A DNA stretch of 64,000 bases. Origin: Cladopsammia gracilis (lineage: Eukaryota; Cnidaria; Anthozoa; Scleractinia; Dendrophylliidae). The position numbers were made by a program, and so were the translations under genes. Below are positions 53,601 to 63,637 of the stretch, one piece after another; the first letter of the stretch is position 1; each line of letters begins with the position of its first letter. The stretch lies in contig JAJGOT010000030.1 in assembly GCA_022457155.1 (NCBI GenBank), forward strand, positions 186,001 through 250,000, given 5' to 3'. The notes under the pieces were generated by a model. The model searched no databases, had not been told where the DNA came from, and worked only from the letters and a program-made list of their open reading frames with translations.

Positions 53601-54660
53601 CCTGCCGTTAAAGTGAAGGGCAATCATTATTTTAACGGCTGGCTATTTTATAATAATATGCAAGGGCATTTTGGAAATATTTTGCTTTATTCAAATTATT
53701 CGCTTTATTACTGTTTTGGCTATCATGCCCTGAAAATGATTTTTGATTTACTCAAAAACCGTCTTATAAATTTTCTTGAAACTTCGTCTGCAGCTAGTGA
53801 TACGTAAATAATATAAAGTTTGAAAGTTTCATCATAAAGGGCCTTTACTAAATGTAAAGTAAAACGAAATTGTTTAAAACAAAAAACAATAAGCTGACGT
53901 TGCTGTAGTGACCGCTGTCGCTTGTATACCAGTAACACTTAAAACTGTGATCACATTTCATAAACTTGGTGAAGTATGAAAACAATTGAAGCATGTCTTC
54001 CCTTCGAAATTTTGATTTCAAAACATGCACCCCACAGCTAAAAAAAACGGAGTCGAGCCTCCTTAAATGGGTACCGGAGACGTAATGCTGGGGTAAACCT
54101 TGCAATGGACTAGCATCCCATCGAAGGTGGAGTAGCAATACTCCAAGTTGCTTTATACTACAAAACACCCGTGTGAGCCACTTGGGAATCGTATGCAACC
54201 CCAGTTTATCTTTTTAATAACAGATAAATAACAGCTGCATCTTTTAAAATCGTTTTTCGTTAATTTTTAGATTCTTCCAGTGACAAGCTTCTGTGTAAAG
54301 TTGCTTTCTTCGACACGTGCATCGCAAGAGAAGATTGTCTCAACGCCTGCTCGTCCATGGGAGCTCACAGATATCGCTGGTTTAGAAATGGCTGCTGTCA
54401 GTGCATCGACAACCGATGCCTTGATTACGGAGAATTGAAACCACTCTGTAAGAAATGTCAGTCAATCTAGAACTTGTCATGGATTGGCCATGACGCAAGA
54501 GTTCAGCCCAACTATTCTCCGAATTCAAGCAAAAACTCAAGCAAACATATTTGTGCGGTAACAACTCAGTAAAACATCTACCAATTACAATCAGAACCGC
54601 GAAAGACGCAATAAATAAGGCAACCGGTGCCAAGCGCGGAAAACTCGGACCGTAAATAAA
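50688..54660 (+). CDS. TWSG1: twisted gastrulation (BMP modulator), complete coding region
   Basis: Secreted cysteine-rich protein of 213 residues; vertebrate TWSG1 has 223. Tsg proteins bind BMP ligands and chordin outside the cell and tune dorsoventral BMP signalling. The joined frame (50694-51135 plus 54271-54470) has a signal peptide (residues 1 to about 23: MNGSLKVLLFMVLVLP...). The N-terminal domain has 14 Cys (39, 44, 51, 57, 59, 67, 69, 70, 73, 76, 85, 86, 88, 92) including CCDCVGLCG. A linker holds one N-glycosylation sequon (N98-N-T) and a PSLFEAM motif; human has PSLFRAL. The C-terminal domain has 10 Cys (156-210) with the hallmark RYRWFRNGCCQCI and CLDYG. Both cysteine counts equal the human ones. 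The codon phase at the intron is 1. Confidence 0.96.
50694..51135 (+). CDS. TWSG1: TWSG1 coding exon 1
   Basis: ATG at 50694, six bases after acceptor ...ttttcttgcag, so a 5' UTR intron ends just before the start. It codes residues 1-147 and one base, ending AAAAATG before gtgagt at 51136. Frame extension upstream of this ATG (to 50640) crosses the acceptor and is not coding. Confidence 0.95.
51171..51308. mobile_element. 138-bp MITE just inside TWSG1 intron
   Basis: GGCCTAGTTCACACGTGCGA, then CGCAAATGCAAGCG, faces TTGCGTCGCACGTG and AACCAGGC at the right. TAA precedes and TTAA follows. Ends resemble the GGCCCAGTTC element at 31383, so a PIF/Harbinger-like MITE is likely. It lies 35 bp after the splice donor and contains repeated TTGCGTTTGCGTTTGC words. 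Confidence 0.8.
51415..51515 (+). repeat. eroded unit of the 108-bp-class minisatellite
   Basis: GAAAGTACTGCTGATGAGTA, GTCACAC and CGACTCTAAACTAAGAACC. It precedes the next repeat directly. Confidence 0.5.
51535..51715 (+). repeat. member of the GATCAGTTTGCCGTTT repeat family
   Basis: GATCAGTTTGCCGTTTAGTT, ACTGATCTAGGTACTGGAAG, GGCCATTCTCATCGGTTTGC, GTGATCGTGCATACT as in the 16.9 and 22.5 kb modules. Confidence 0.85.
51716..54062. other. TWSG1 intron, remainder, nothing recognised
   Basis: AT-rich with short ORFs (63-86 codons) lacking motifs. A TATATACCACGC direct duplication lies at 52795-52818. Confidence 0.45.
54063..54190 (+). mobile_element. SINE/LINE-tail-like repeat, copy 2
   Basis: AAATGGGTACCGGAGACGTA, GCAATGGACTAGCATCCCAT, GGAGTAGCAATACTCCAAGT. 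Pairs with 18551-18700. It ends about 80 bp before the last TWSG1 exon. Confidence 0.7.
54271..54470 (+). CDS. TWSG1: TWSG1 coding exon 2 with stop
   Basis: Acceptor ...gttaatttttag at 54269-54270. It completes Asp148 and codes residues 149-213 with TAG at 54468-54470. It holds the whole C-terminal Tsg domain: LLCKVAFFDTCIAREDCLNA, CSSMGAHRYRWFRNGCC. Confidence 0.96.
54655..54660 (+). terminator. poly(A) signal candidate for TWSG1
   Basis: AATAAA 185 bp after the stop. An earlier AATAAA at 54610-54615 is an alternative. Confidence 0.6.
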
Positions 54661-55309
54661 GTTATACTTATACTCAAAAGGAGTTTTTATCAGTTATCAT
54701 CGGAAAACTGTTTCGTGGCCTTGGTAGTCTTATAAATCAAGATCACTTATATTATCGTAAGGTTTCCGATAAAAGTTATTTTTGCTGGACTCAGGTTGTA
54801 CAAAATGGACATGCACCAGTTTCGAATCTATATTTACACCTTGAAATATGACAATTCATATCTTGTACCACAGTCAGTTAAAAGTGCACAACATTTTTCA
54901 TGTGTTAAGCAGTTTTATTTTGTAATATAATGCGTTGTAAATATGCCAAACTAACAGTTACATAATGTACGATGTAAAGTTGTAAAAAAAGAACTTCTTG
55001 ACTTTCTCGAGTTGCGTAAAATATCGCGCAATCTTTTGGAATAGATGTTGCTTCAACACATGCACTTTTCATCTGACTTTTAGTGGAGCATAAAGTGACT
55101 TTATAACAAGCGCTTGCCTGAAAAAATGTCACCGACTACCGGATTAAATGAAAGTATTTTTGCCAGTGTTGGACAAAGAAGATGGGATTAAAAAACCAAG
55201 GACGAGAAGGGATGTTGGACGGGTATAATGATCTAACAATCAGGACCCATATCTCTTGCCATTATCACGGATTATTGCTATCGCTGCAATATATCCTCCT
55301 AGACCAATG
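54661..55309. other. nothing recognised
   Basis: Sequence after the TWSG1 poly(A) signal; only short ORFs. Confidence 0.45.
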
Positions 55310-55650
55310 GGAAGTTAGTCCCGTCCCGGGGGAACTCCCATATTCAAATGACGGGGTCAGTGCTAGTTGGAAATTTTCGAAAAACACCCTGAAAGGCACC
55401 AGAATCTCGTTACCCCTTAGGGTAGCAAATCTTAAAGTTCCGTCATATTTTTCTCCTGTACCCTAATACCTAACACCCGATATCCTAAAAGATGCCGCGA
55501 TAATTCTAACGGTGGTCATTTCAGATTTTAGTACCCTAAGCGGTGCCAATCTACAAATTGTGACCCCTAAAATGTACGACGAGCACCCCAATCATTTTTC
55601 AAAAATGATGGGAAAAAAATGATGCACCCCTATCATTTTTGAAAAATGAT
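55310..55650. mobile_element. G-rich-ended DNA element
   Basis: CCCGTCCCGGGGGAACTCCC at the left. In the body are repeated ACCCTAATACC / GTACCCTAAG phrases; the right part has two facing CATTTTTCAAAAATGATG palindromes and CCTCCCACC. It matches the style of the 33.0-kb element. Confidence 0.6.
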
Positions 55651-55842
55651 GGGGCTATCCTCCCACCAACCTTTTCTGTTTAGTGAATAAAACAACACGT
55701 TTTGTATACGCGTCCAGTAGCTCCCTCTCTTTCCTCTCCCTTTCCCCTCCACTAAAATAAGAGTTTATTGTCTATCTTCTCCCGCGCGTCGCGTCGCGTC
55801 TCCAAGCGGGAGGCGATTTGCGCCTTGACTACTCTACGAATA

Positions 55843-56020
55843 CAGTCGAACCTCCTTAATACGGACACCAAAGGGACAAACCAAAGTGTCTGTACTAAAG
55901 AGGTGTCCGTATTATAGAGGTAGGGATTGTATGAATTTTTGTAACTTAGGGACCAAGACAACTGTCCGTAATAGAGAGGTATCCGTATTAGAGAGGTGTC
56001 CGTAAGGAAAGGTTCGACCG
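55843..56020. mobile_element. 178-bp pogo/Tigger-like MITE with TA target duplication
   Basis: CAGTCGAACCTCCTTAATAC followed by GGACACC at the left; GGTGTCCGTAAGGAAAGG and TTCGACCG at the right; TA on both sides (55841-55842, 56021-56022). TCCGTA(AT)TA..AGAGG is repeated inside. Confidence 0.9.
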
Positions 56021-56293
56021 TAGTCTCTTATTTCTCTCAGGATATCTCCGCGATTATATGCCCTATAAATAAACCGGCACCTGCTAAAGGGATACCCCAC
56101 GAGAAATCGTCGCGAGAGCGTCCAGTAACAGGCTCTCATCCTTTATCCTGGCATCTGTGAGTGTAGTTGCCGCCATCCTGTTAAAATTAAGCATGAACCG
56201 GAAACAGGAACAGTGAAAGTTCCCGTCCCAGATTTTTTATCCGCGAAAATGAGTCCGAAGGCACTGAAATCATCGGGCATCACAGTACTACGT

Positions 56294-56813
56294 GACCTAG
56301 ACCACAGGCGGCCCAAGCTCACTACAAACCGGTGAGTGGTATTGTGTTACAAAGATTCGATTTATAAAGGTTTGTATGGGAATGCAACGGTTTTGTCTCA
56401 AAACTTAAAAATTCGAATGGTATGTGAATAAAATTGACTTACCCTGTTGCTGTGTTGTATTCTTTGTTGTTTGCCTGCTCTTCGGGACGATTTAACGCGA
56501 TTTCGGCGAGTTATCGTTATTTCGGTGTTCCACTTGTCTTTTTCTTAGCAGTGGAACACCGAAATAACGATAACTCGCCGAAATCGCGTTAAATCGTCCC
56601 GAAGAGCAGGCAAACAACAAAGAATACAACACAGCAACAGGGTAAGTCAATTTTATTCACATACCATTCGAATTTTTAAGTTTTGAGACAAAACCGTTGC
56701 ATTCCCATACAAACCTTTATAAATTGAATCTTTGTAACACAATACCACTCATAAAGCAAAGGTCACGTACCGGTTATCTGATATAGTGAGCTTGGGCCGC
56801 CTGTGCCTAGACC
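56294..56813. repeat. near-perfect palindrome, arms about 240 bp
   Basis: The left arm runs from CACAGGCGGCCCAAGCTCAC to GTTATTTCGGTGTTCCACT; the right arm is its complement from AGTGGAACACCGAAATAACG to GAGCTTGGGCCGCCTGTG. The loop is about 15 bases (near 56542-56556). The right arm carries about 30 extra bases near its end. A single-arm relative lies at 59291-59525. Confidence 0.95.
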
Positions 56814-56819
56814 TGACAT

Positions 56820-57950
56820 GATAAGCGTTCAAAACCAGAAAGCTTTTAATACAATAGACAAGTTTAAAACATTAATGCAAAGGGACTCACTCAGCCCTTT
56901 TTCAATTGTGAATTCTGTGAATTCGTCGAACATCACTCTTCACCAAAACCAGAAAGCATTTGCTAAATATTTTGCCTCTAAAAGCTAACATAATCGATAA
57001 AAGCCTACTCTTTACACATTCATGTTTTTTTATTCTATTACAAAAAAGTATGAATTAACGCAAGTACCTTAGCACAAAAAAAGTATGAATTTACGCAAGT
57101 ACCTTAGCGCAAGTACCTTAGCGCATGAAGAAATACTTTTTATAAAAAAAAATCTATTCTTAATTGTCTGTAACTGTATTCTATTGTAGGGGTCATCCAC
57201 TAGAATAGCCTTTGCTATTTGGATGATCCCAACTCACTCTCTATTTTTTGTTACATATTTCTTTTATTCCTTAACTGTACTTGTGTTTAGTTGCCTATGT
57301 AAATTTTACCTATATGTCATGTAAAACTGAGCTGAGTTGAATAAATCATCTTGTCATCTTGTCTTGTCATAAATTCGTATTCTATTCTCCATCGCTGCGC
57401 TCAGCAGAATAGAAAACATTTCCGGCTTGTAAACGCTAGAGATAATTGGAGGGAGGCGACCAGCCGGTGACCAGCCACCTACACTAGCCACTTTAATATT
57501 CGCAGTCAAGATTTATGTCTGCGTAAGGACCGTAAGCACGTCGCAAACCATAACCACACTGAGGGAAGTCTGTTCCAAAGCGCAAAACCAGTGAAAAACT
57601 CCTGACTCGGAGAAAAAAACTGGAAACATATTCTCTAAACCGATGCAGAACCACTTTACCTCTGGGTCGGGTTGTTCAAAGCGCGGTTAAGATAACCCAG
57701 GGTTAGCATCAATTTTGATTCCAGTTAAATAATTAACCAATGGAGATTTTTCCGAAATATTTTTGCCGTTTACAGTTTCGTCTCTGACTTGTCTTCGCAT
57801 GTAACTTATAATTAGCTTTTGAAAACACTTCTAAAAAAAGAGAAATGACATCCTCGGTTAAGTTTTAATCCTGGGTTAGCGTTAACGTACTTCCGAATAA
57901 CCGGGCCCTGGTGTCTAAAGGTTAAAAATGACAACTATTCAATGCTGTTA
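56820..57950. other. nothing recognised
   Basis: Short direct repeats of AAGTATGAATTAACGCAAGT / TTACGCAAGTACCTTAGCGC at 57050-57125. TTGTCATCTTGTCTTGTCAT at 57350. Confidence 0.45.
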
Positions 57951-58739
57951 TGGATGAGTCAATTCCAGCAGTGCCCATCCCCCCACCCCTCCGGGCCAAC
58001 CCCCGGGCATTTGCTTTTTTTTTAAATGGTAAATTCCCCACGGTGGGAACAAATAAGCCGTTCAAATTCCCCGCGGTCGGGCCAAGAAAAAGGTAAACGC
58101 CCCACCCCTGGGTTCATACAGCTCAAGTTTAAATAATATTTGTCTTGTAGCTAGAGCCAGTGAACAGACTAGAGTACTCTAAGTTGAGAAAAAATGAGGT
58201 TTATTAAATATATTCATCCGTTTTCATCTATTAAATCATGCAGTACAAGTTTTAATGTTGTTTATAAAACTATAGTATTTGTATAGAAGGGAAACGGCTT
58301 TTGGTTCGAGTTATCCGGAAGTTCGAGAAACCGAGGGTTCAAGAAATCGAAGTTCCATGCACTGTAGTTCGAACGGTTATCAATTCAAGAAGCGGCTACA
58401 GACGTATGCATCTTCTTAAATTCGTTTGCCTTTGAAACGAAAACATTTACGATATATTAAAAAGAAACAAAATGGTCAAACATAAATTTAAAAATGTCTA
58501 CAAGCTTTTCTAGCCCTTGCTGGACCAGCTATTCTCCGACAAACTCCTCGTTCTTGCCAATAAAAGTCCTTGAAGACTGCGAGGCCGAAGCCACGTGGCT
58601 GTCAAATTCCCCGGGGTAAATGACGGGTGTGCTAATACCCGCCCCCCGGGCCAAGATAAAAAAAATGTCCCACCCCCGGGATAGCAACAAGTGTAAATGG
58701 CCCGGGGGGGGATGGGTACTGCTGGAATTGACTCATCCA
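57951..58739. mobile_element. 789-bp TIR DNA element, copy 2
   Basis: TGGATGAGTCAATTCCAGCA at the left and its complement TGCTGGAATTGACTCATCCA (with one change farther in) at the right. The interior blocks CGGGCATTTGC, CCCCGCGGTCGGGCCAA and TTTTCTAGCCCTTGCTGG are shared with 42294-43056. Compared with that copy it carries an extra block at about 58265-58410. Confidence 0.9.
58300..58362 (-). mobile_element. pogo/Tigger-type terminal repeat remnant
   Basis: Read on the minus strand: CAGTGCATGGAACTTCGATT, TCTTGAACCCTCGGTTTC, TCGAACTTCCGGATAACTCG. The second end is not found. It lies within the TIR element copy 2. Confidence 0.45.
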
Positions 58740-58744
58740 CTAGC

Positions 58745-59275
58745 AGTACAGAATATGCAAATGTGGCATGTTGCATCAAATGTCGCATGGAGTTTAAGAT
58801 CTTACTCATCACTTACAAAGCCATCTATGGACTCGCACCAGCAAATCTTAGCGAACTCATCACCTGCAAGACTATATCTAGGTATAATCTAAGGTCGTCC
58901 GGCGAACTTCTATTACAACCACCTAAAACAAAAACTCTACGCACACTTGGTGATCGTAGTTTTATTGCGGCTGCACCAGCGCTCTGGAATAACCGCAGAC
59001 AGTATACAATTATTTAAAAGACTTCTCAAGACCTATCTTTTCAAAAAGGTCTACGAACTCTATTTGACTGATTATTTATTTTTCCAGTTAAGTTTTAGTT
59101 TTGCCAAAATTAGTTGTAATTCTGTAATCGATATTTATTCATGCTTTCGTATACTATACTATTGTAAATTGATGTTTTTAGATTTGCATTGTAAAGCGCG
59201 TGAGAGCATCTCCTTATGACACATGCGCTATATAAGTACAGTTCTGAGTTATTATTAAAGTTATTAAAAAGTTAC
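58745..59275 (+). mobile_element. L2-like LINE 3' fragment, frameshifted
   Basis: MEFKILLITYKAIYGLAPAN, LRTLGDRSFIAAAPALWNN, then a frame change to SIQLFKRLLKTYLFKKVYEL. The 3' end has GTAAAGCGCGTGAGAGCATC and GCGCTATATAAGTA and then TTATTATTAAAG. It starts right at the end of the TIR element, suggesting that the element landed in the LINE. Confidence 0.8.
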
Positions 59276-59290
59276 CCCGAGCAAAGTGGC

Positions 59291-59525
59291 TTTCGGCGAG
59301 TTATCGTTATTTCGCCGAAATAACGATAACTCGCCGAAATCGCGCTAAATCGCCCCGAGGAGCAAGCAAACAACAAAGAATACAGCACAGCAACAGGGTA
59401 AGTCAATTTTATTCACATAAGATTCGAATTTTTAAGTTTTGAAGCAAAACCGTTGCGTTCCCATACAAACCTTTTTAATCTAATACCGCTCATATAGTGA
59501 GCTTGGGCTGCCTGTGGTCAGGCTT
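59291..59525. repeat. single-arm relative of the 56.3-kb palindrome
   Basis: A short palindrome (GGCGAGTTATCGTTATTTCG facing CGAAATAACGATAACTCGCC) is followed by the arm: GCAAACAACAAAGAATACAG, GGTAAGTCAATTTTATTCAC, GAGCTTGGGCTGCCTGTGG. Confidence 0.9.
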
Positions 59526-59639
59526 GTTCATTCTTGTCATATTCAGTCGTCCCCAGAGCCGCTTGGCCGCGACTTTGGCTGCGCGAGCACGAGGAACAAC
59601 GTCAGTTCCTGAAACTAGTGCCATGATTGGTGGATGAAA

Positions 59640-59955
59640 GAAAATAAAATGGCGGCAGTTTGCAAGCGTCGTTCTCTCGTTTCGCTGTCGTCTTCATATG
59701 ATGTGCTTTTGGTGTGGGACCTAGCTTTCTAACCCTACCCTTCACCTTAACCTCAAGGTTTTGCTCAGTCTTTGAGCAGCAAACGAAGCTCTGTTCTCAT
59801 TGCACGCTGTCGAGTGTGTTTTTTTGGGATTTTCTTTCACGCCCGACACGAGAATTTGAGCTGGAACACAAGAAACCTTGGAAGAGATGGCGAGCGAGCT
59901 CAAGCGCCTCCACTGGAAAATACCATCGCCTTCGATGCAGAGAATGATGCAAAGC
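59640..59955 (+). promoter_or_regulatory. possible promoter and first exon of an unidentified gene
   Basis: AAAATGGCGGCAG (59647) fits the YY1-type element often found at start sites. It is followed by a less AT-rich stretch, an ATG at 59887 (MASELKRLHWKIPSPS...) and a GTGAGT donor-like site at 59972. No protein family is recognised, and no second exon could be found in the rest of the window. Confidence 0.25.
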
Positions 59956-60574
59956 TTCTGGGGAATGCAGCCGTGAGTAAGTTCACTTTCTGTATTCAAG
60001 GGTTTGCCCTGTTTCCCTGCTGTTGCTCTTTTATGCGCGGTTTGAAGGTGATGCTGTGTTAAAACAGTGTAGAGTAAAACAAGCAATGAATGGTCATGCA
60101 TTCCTGCTTTCGGATCGCCTTGTGCGGTTGCAAGTGTGAAAGCAGAGAACATGGCTTTTCGTACATTCTTATATTTTGATGTTATGTTTGTTGTTTTAGG
60201 ACATATACAGCTGTATGGCAGATTGTTCACGGTAAATAAAGGGTATTGTATGATGCATGTATCTTTCTTTTGCCATCCTCTATACATTAAAGCTACAGTA
60301 TTCTCGGCTTTCACTGACGTCATATCATGTCACATCAAAATTCAGAAGCATTTTTAAAACAGTTTGATTAAAAAATTTGAAACTGCACATCTGGGCGGAA
60401 TTTTGAAGTGCCAGAGCATTTTGTTCAAGAGTTCAAAGTGAACGAGTATTAGGTATATTTAGTAGATATGTATGGAGTGACCATGGTACACCAACATGAT
60501 GGCCAAAACTTCAGTCATAATTACGCAAAAAATATCATCACAAATGATTGGTTTCACTATAAGTTACATTATAT

Positions 60575-61100
60575 TGGCTTTACTGCGCCTTTCAATAACA
60601 TGCGGAATTTGAAATTCAAATCTCCACCAACGGTTGTTATTCCCTGCTGTCAATCATAATTAATTCGAAAGCCAACAGACCATGTGAAAAAGAAACAAAC
60701 GAAATGGATCGAAATCTACCAATCATAATGCATGGACGCGACCTTTTGACCTCATTGAAGTGAAGATCTGTTTCCTGAGAGGTAAGCTAAGACGATTGAC
60801 GGCAGTGTGAAACGGCAACCGTTGGTGTAAATTTAAATTTCAAATTCTGCATGTTATTGAAAGGCGCAGTAATATAACCATCTATAATGCAAAAATATCT
60901 TTCAACGTTCAATTTTGCTTGTTATCACAGTTAAATAGTATGATGAATTGCGTGGCACATTTAAAACCTTCACAAACCAGAAGCCAAACGTGGTTATTTT
61001 GAAGGATTGTAACACTGGTATCTACATACCATGGTAGATACAACTTTGTAGGATGTATAGTTTAGATTTTTGAATTTTTACGATGTCATGTGCAAGCCAA
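60575..61100. mobile_element. foldback DNA element, partner of 43.3 kb
   Basis: GGCTTTACTGCGCCTTTCAA, TAACATGC at 60577 faces ATGTTATTGAAAGGCGCAGT at 60850. From 60870 to 61095 the sequence is complementary to 43265-43510. Confidence 0.7.
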
Positions 61101-61109
61101 GAATATGTA

Positions 61110-61262
61110 TGTGCTGCCCCAAAGGGTATGGCTTTTGAGCCATTTTGGTCAGAAACGTGGTATGGCTATGGTATAATTTGGTCTGAAATAGGGTCAGGAT
61201 TTGGAGAACCAAGCAGCAGATCCCCACCAAAAATTCTGAGGAGTACCCCCTCCCCCCTCCAT
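61110..61262. repeat. right half of a G/C-homopolymer-ended element
   Basis: GGGTATGGCTTTTGAGCC, GGTATGGCTATGGTATAATT, then GAGGAGTACCCCCTCCCCCC. Same end type as at 33.0 kb; no left end found. Confidence 0.45.
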
Positions 61263-61374
61263 GCATTATGTACATGTTTACTAGTCTGGCTAATCAAAAG
61301 ATATCCTTAGGGCTTGTCAGACAACCCTTTCCCATGGAATGTCTGCTTAACACAACCGATGTTTATGTGTATAT

Positions 61375-61511
61375 TATATGTTGTGGTGCAATTTTGTCCT
61401 TGGTGCAAATTTTATTTTCCTTTGTTTTGGGGCATGGAAATGTATGATAATGAGTTTTAAATAAAGGAAAATAAAATTTGCACCAAGGACAAAATTGCAC
61501 TACAACATATA
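61375..61511. mobile_element. 137-bp foldback element, 49-bp arms
   Basis: TATATGTTGTGGTGCAATTT, TGTCCTTGGTGCAAATTTTA, TTTTCCTTT at the left; a complementary arm at 61463-61511 with one mismatch. Confidence 0.95.
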
Positions 61512-62489
61512 CACCACAAATGTAGGCCGCTTATCTAAACCAAAATTTGATTTTGTTGCCATAAAAAATCTTGTGCAGTTTGTGCCATCTCCAAATTTGA
61601 TCAAGTTGGACTGAAAAAATAACCATATAATGTAATTAAGTAATAGCTTTCAAATGAACCCTTCAGCTTAGGAATCACTTCATGGAAAGTCGAGGGAATA
61701 TTGTGCTATTGCATTTAAAATCCACACCACCCCTCCCCTGGTTGATCATGGCCTCAGTTCAATGTCAACATTAAAAACAACTGAAAGTACAATGTTGTTT
61801 TATTATCTGTAGACATCCAATAGAACTGAATTCATATAATTCTTCACATATTTTGTAAATTCTTTCTGACATTGTAAAATTAAATACCTGCCAACTATTT
61901 TATGATCATATTGTAGATAACAAGCCGTCTAATCTCACTACAACATCTAAATCCTAGTTCATTCAGAATAAACATGTAAGAAAATTTTGTCCAACAATTA
62001 TTGGATGCCATTCCTGGAATGATATTCCAATATCCATATGCAAAAAGCAAACTAGACAACAATTCAAAAGAGCACTTTACCAATATTATTTTGCTCCGTA
62101 TTAATCACTGTCTCACCAATCTTGTAACAGCTATATTACTTCTATGTTTCTATTCCTTTCTTAGTAATATAGTGTTCTCTTTTTCTTAAAAAAAAATTGA
62201 AAATTAATTAGTTATAGGGCATATAATTAGTTTACCTCTTTCATGCTCTTCTCCATTTTTTTCTTATCTTGTTAACTTCAAAAAAATGTATGTAAAAATT
62301 AAAAATGGAGTAAATAAAAACAACTAATTCTTCACATTACTCTTCCCAGTAAACTATGACCCCCCATAAATGTTTTAGATGCCTTCAGAGTGATGATCAT
62401 AATGCTGCAAGTCTATTTCAAATGCATCACTTGGTTCATTCGTTTGTACAACATGATAACAATTTTTCTTCACTACAGGTGAATCTTTG
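61512..62489. other. nothing recognised
   Basis: AT-rich; only short ORFs. Confidence 0.45.
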
Positions 62490-63240
62490 CTGACGTCATT
62501 GTTTACATTTTGTTTCATTAGCATACGAATCTGCAGAGAGAAGGAATCATGCTAAATACGAATTGACTTCAAAAGTTGAAAGAGCTTGTTAAACTTAGTA
62601 ATCTGTGCAATTTTCAGCTTTTTTCATGCAATATTTTAAGGAAATATCTGCTATCAAAAACTGCAAAACTGTTGGGTGACAAAAGCGCTAATGAGCCCAT
62701 ACATTCTGAAAACACTGGATGTTAGCCTGTGGACATTTCGTTGAGTTTTTCATGAAGTGAATTTCGTAAGTTTTTTTGTGGACACATCGTTCCCTTTTCA
62801 TGACGTGTAAAACGGGCTAGTTTTATAATTTTCGCAAAGGACCACATGGTCAGAGTTGATGATGATCGGTTCGAATGAAGGTTGTTCTGAGGATTACTTT
62901 ATAGACTTGTCGACTATTTCGTTGCTATACAGGACACAAAAACTTGTAAGTATAGATTGTCAGCGACATTTGTCAATTAAGTTCATTTCGGAACATTTTG
63001 GAGTTGTACTCGAACATTTTGCTTGTATTGTTGTTTCAGTGAATCGCACATTAAATATGGCGCATCTAAAGATGTCTTGTTAGCTGAGATATTCCCAAGA
63101 ACGAGTGGGTTCTTACACATTCTTTGTAAAATTTTGAGTTTAATACAGCATTGCATGAAGTGTATCTAGTATATTGGGCTCAAATTTTCAGAGAAAGCTA
63201 ATTGTGCTATGCCCTTTAAATATTCAGAGTTGATTTTTTT
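62490..63240 (-). repeat. interspersed repeat, interrupted copy (pair at 7030-7330)
   Basis: Reverse complement of 7030-7330. 62490-62704 and 63113-63240 carry the two halves; 62705-63112 is extra sequence between them (starts ATTCTGAAAACACTGG, ends ...TTCTTACA). The extra part contains an ORF of 75 codons without motifs. Confidence 0.75.
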
Positions 63241-63494
63241 TGTAGATAGTTTAGAGAACGAGGCGAATATGCTATGAAGCAAAAATGGTAAACAAAGATT
63301 CCCCAATAAGCGGGATCACACAATAACACCCGTTGCATTTGAAATAGCCTTCTCAAACTCATTAATAATTCATGACGAGAACACAAAGGAAATCACTACC
63401 GTGAAGGAGGTTTTGAAATCGTTTCTTAATTTGCATAGATTTTGGCGATTTTATTCCTTCGTTTTCTCCGCATTTAACGATCAGTTTGAGAAGC

Positions 63495-63637
63495 TATATC
63501 AAACACTCGAAACAGTGTTTCATCAGATTTCCAAACACCTTGAAGTGGTTTAAAAAAACTCGGCTGCGCCTCGTTTTTCCAATCCACTTCTCGGTGTTTG
63601 GAAATCTGATGAAACACTGTTCCTCGTGTTTGATATA
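63495..63637. mobile_element. 143-bp foldback element
   Basis: TATATCAAACACTCGAAACA, GTGTTTCATCAGATTTCCAA, ACACC at the left; the complement ending CCTCGTGTTTGATATA at the right. The loop contains AACTCGGCTGCGCCTCGTT. Related to 5307-5480. Confidence 0.95.

Noticed and set aside
59772..60062. 96-codon ORF as a gene
   Set aside because: Frame crosses a donor-like GTGAGT and has no recognisable domain; kept only as a weak promoter/first-exon candidate.
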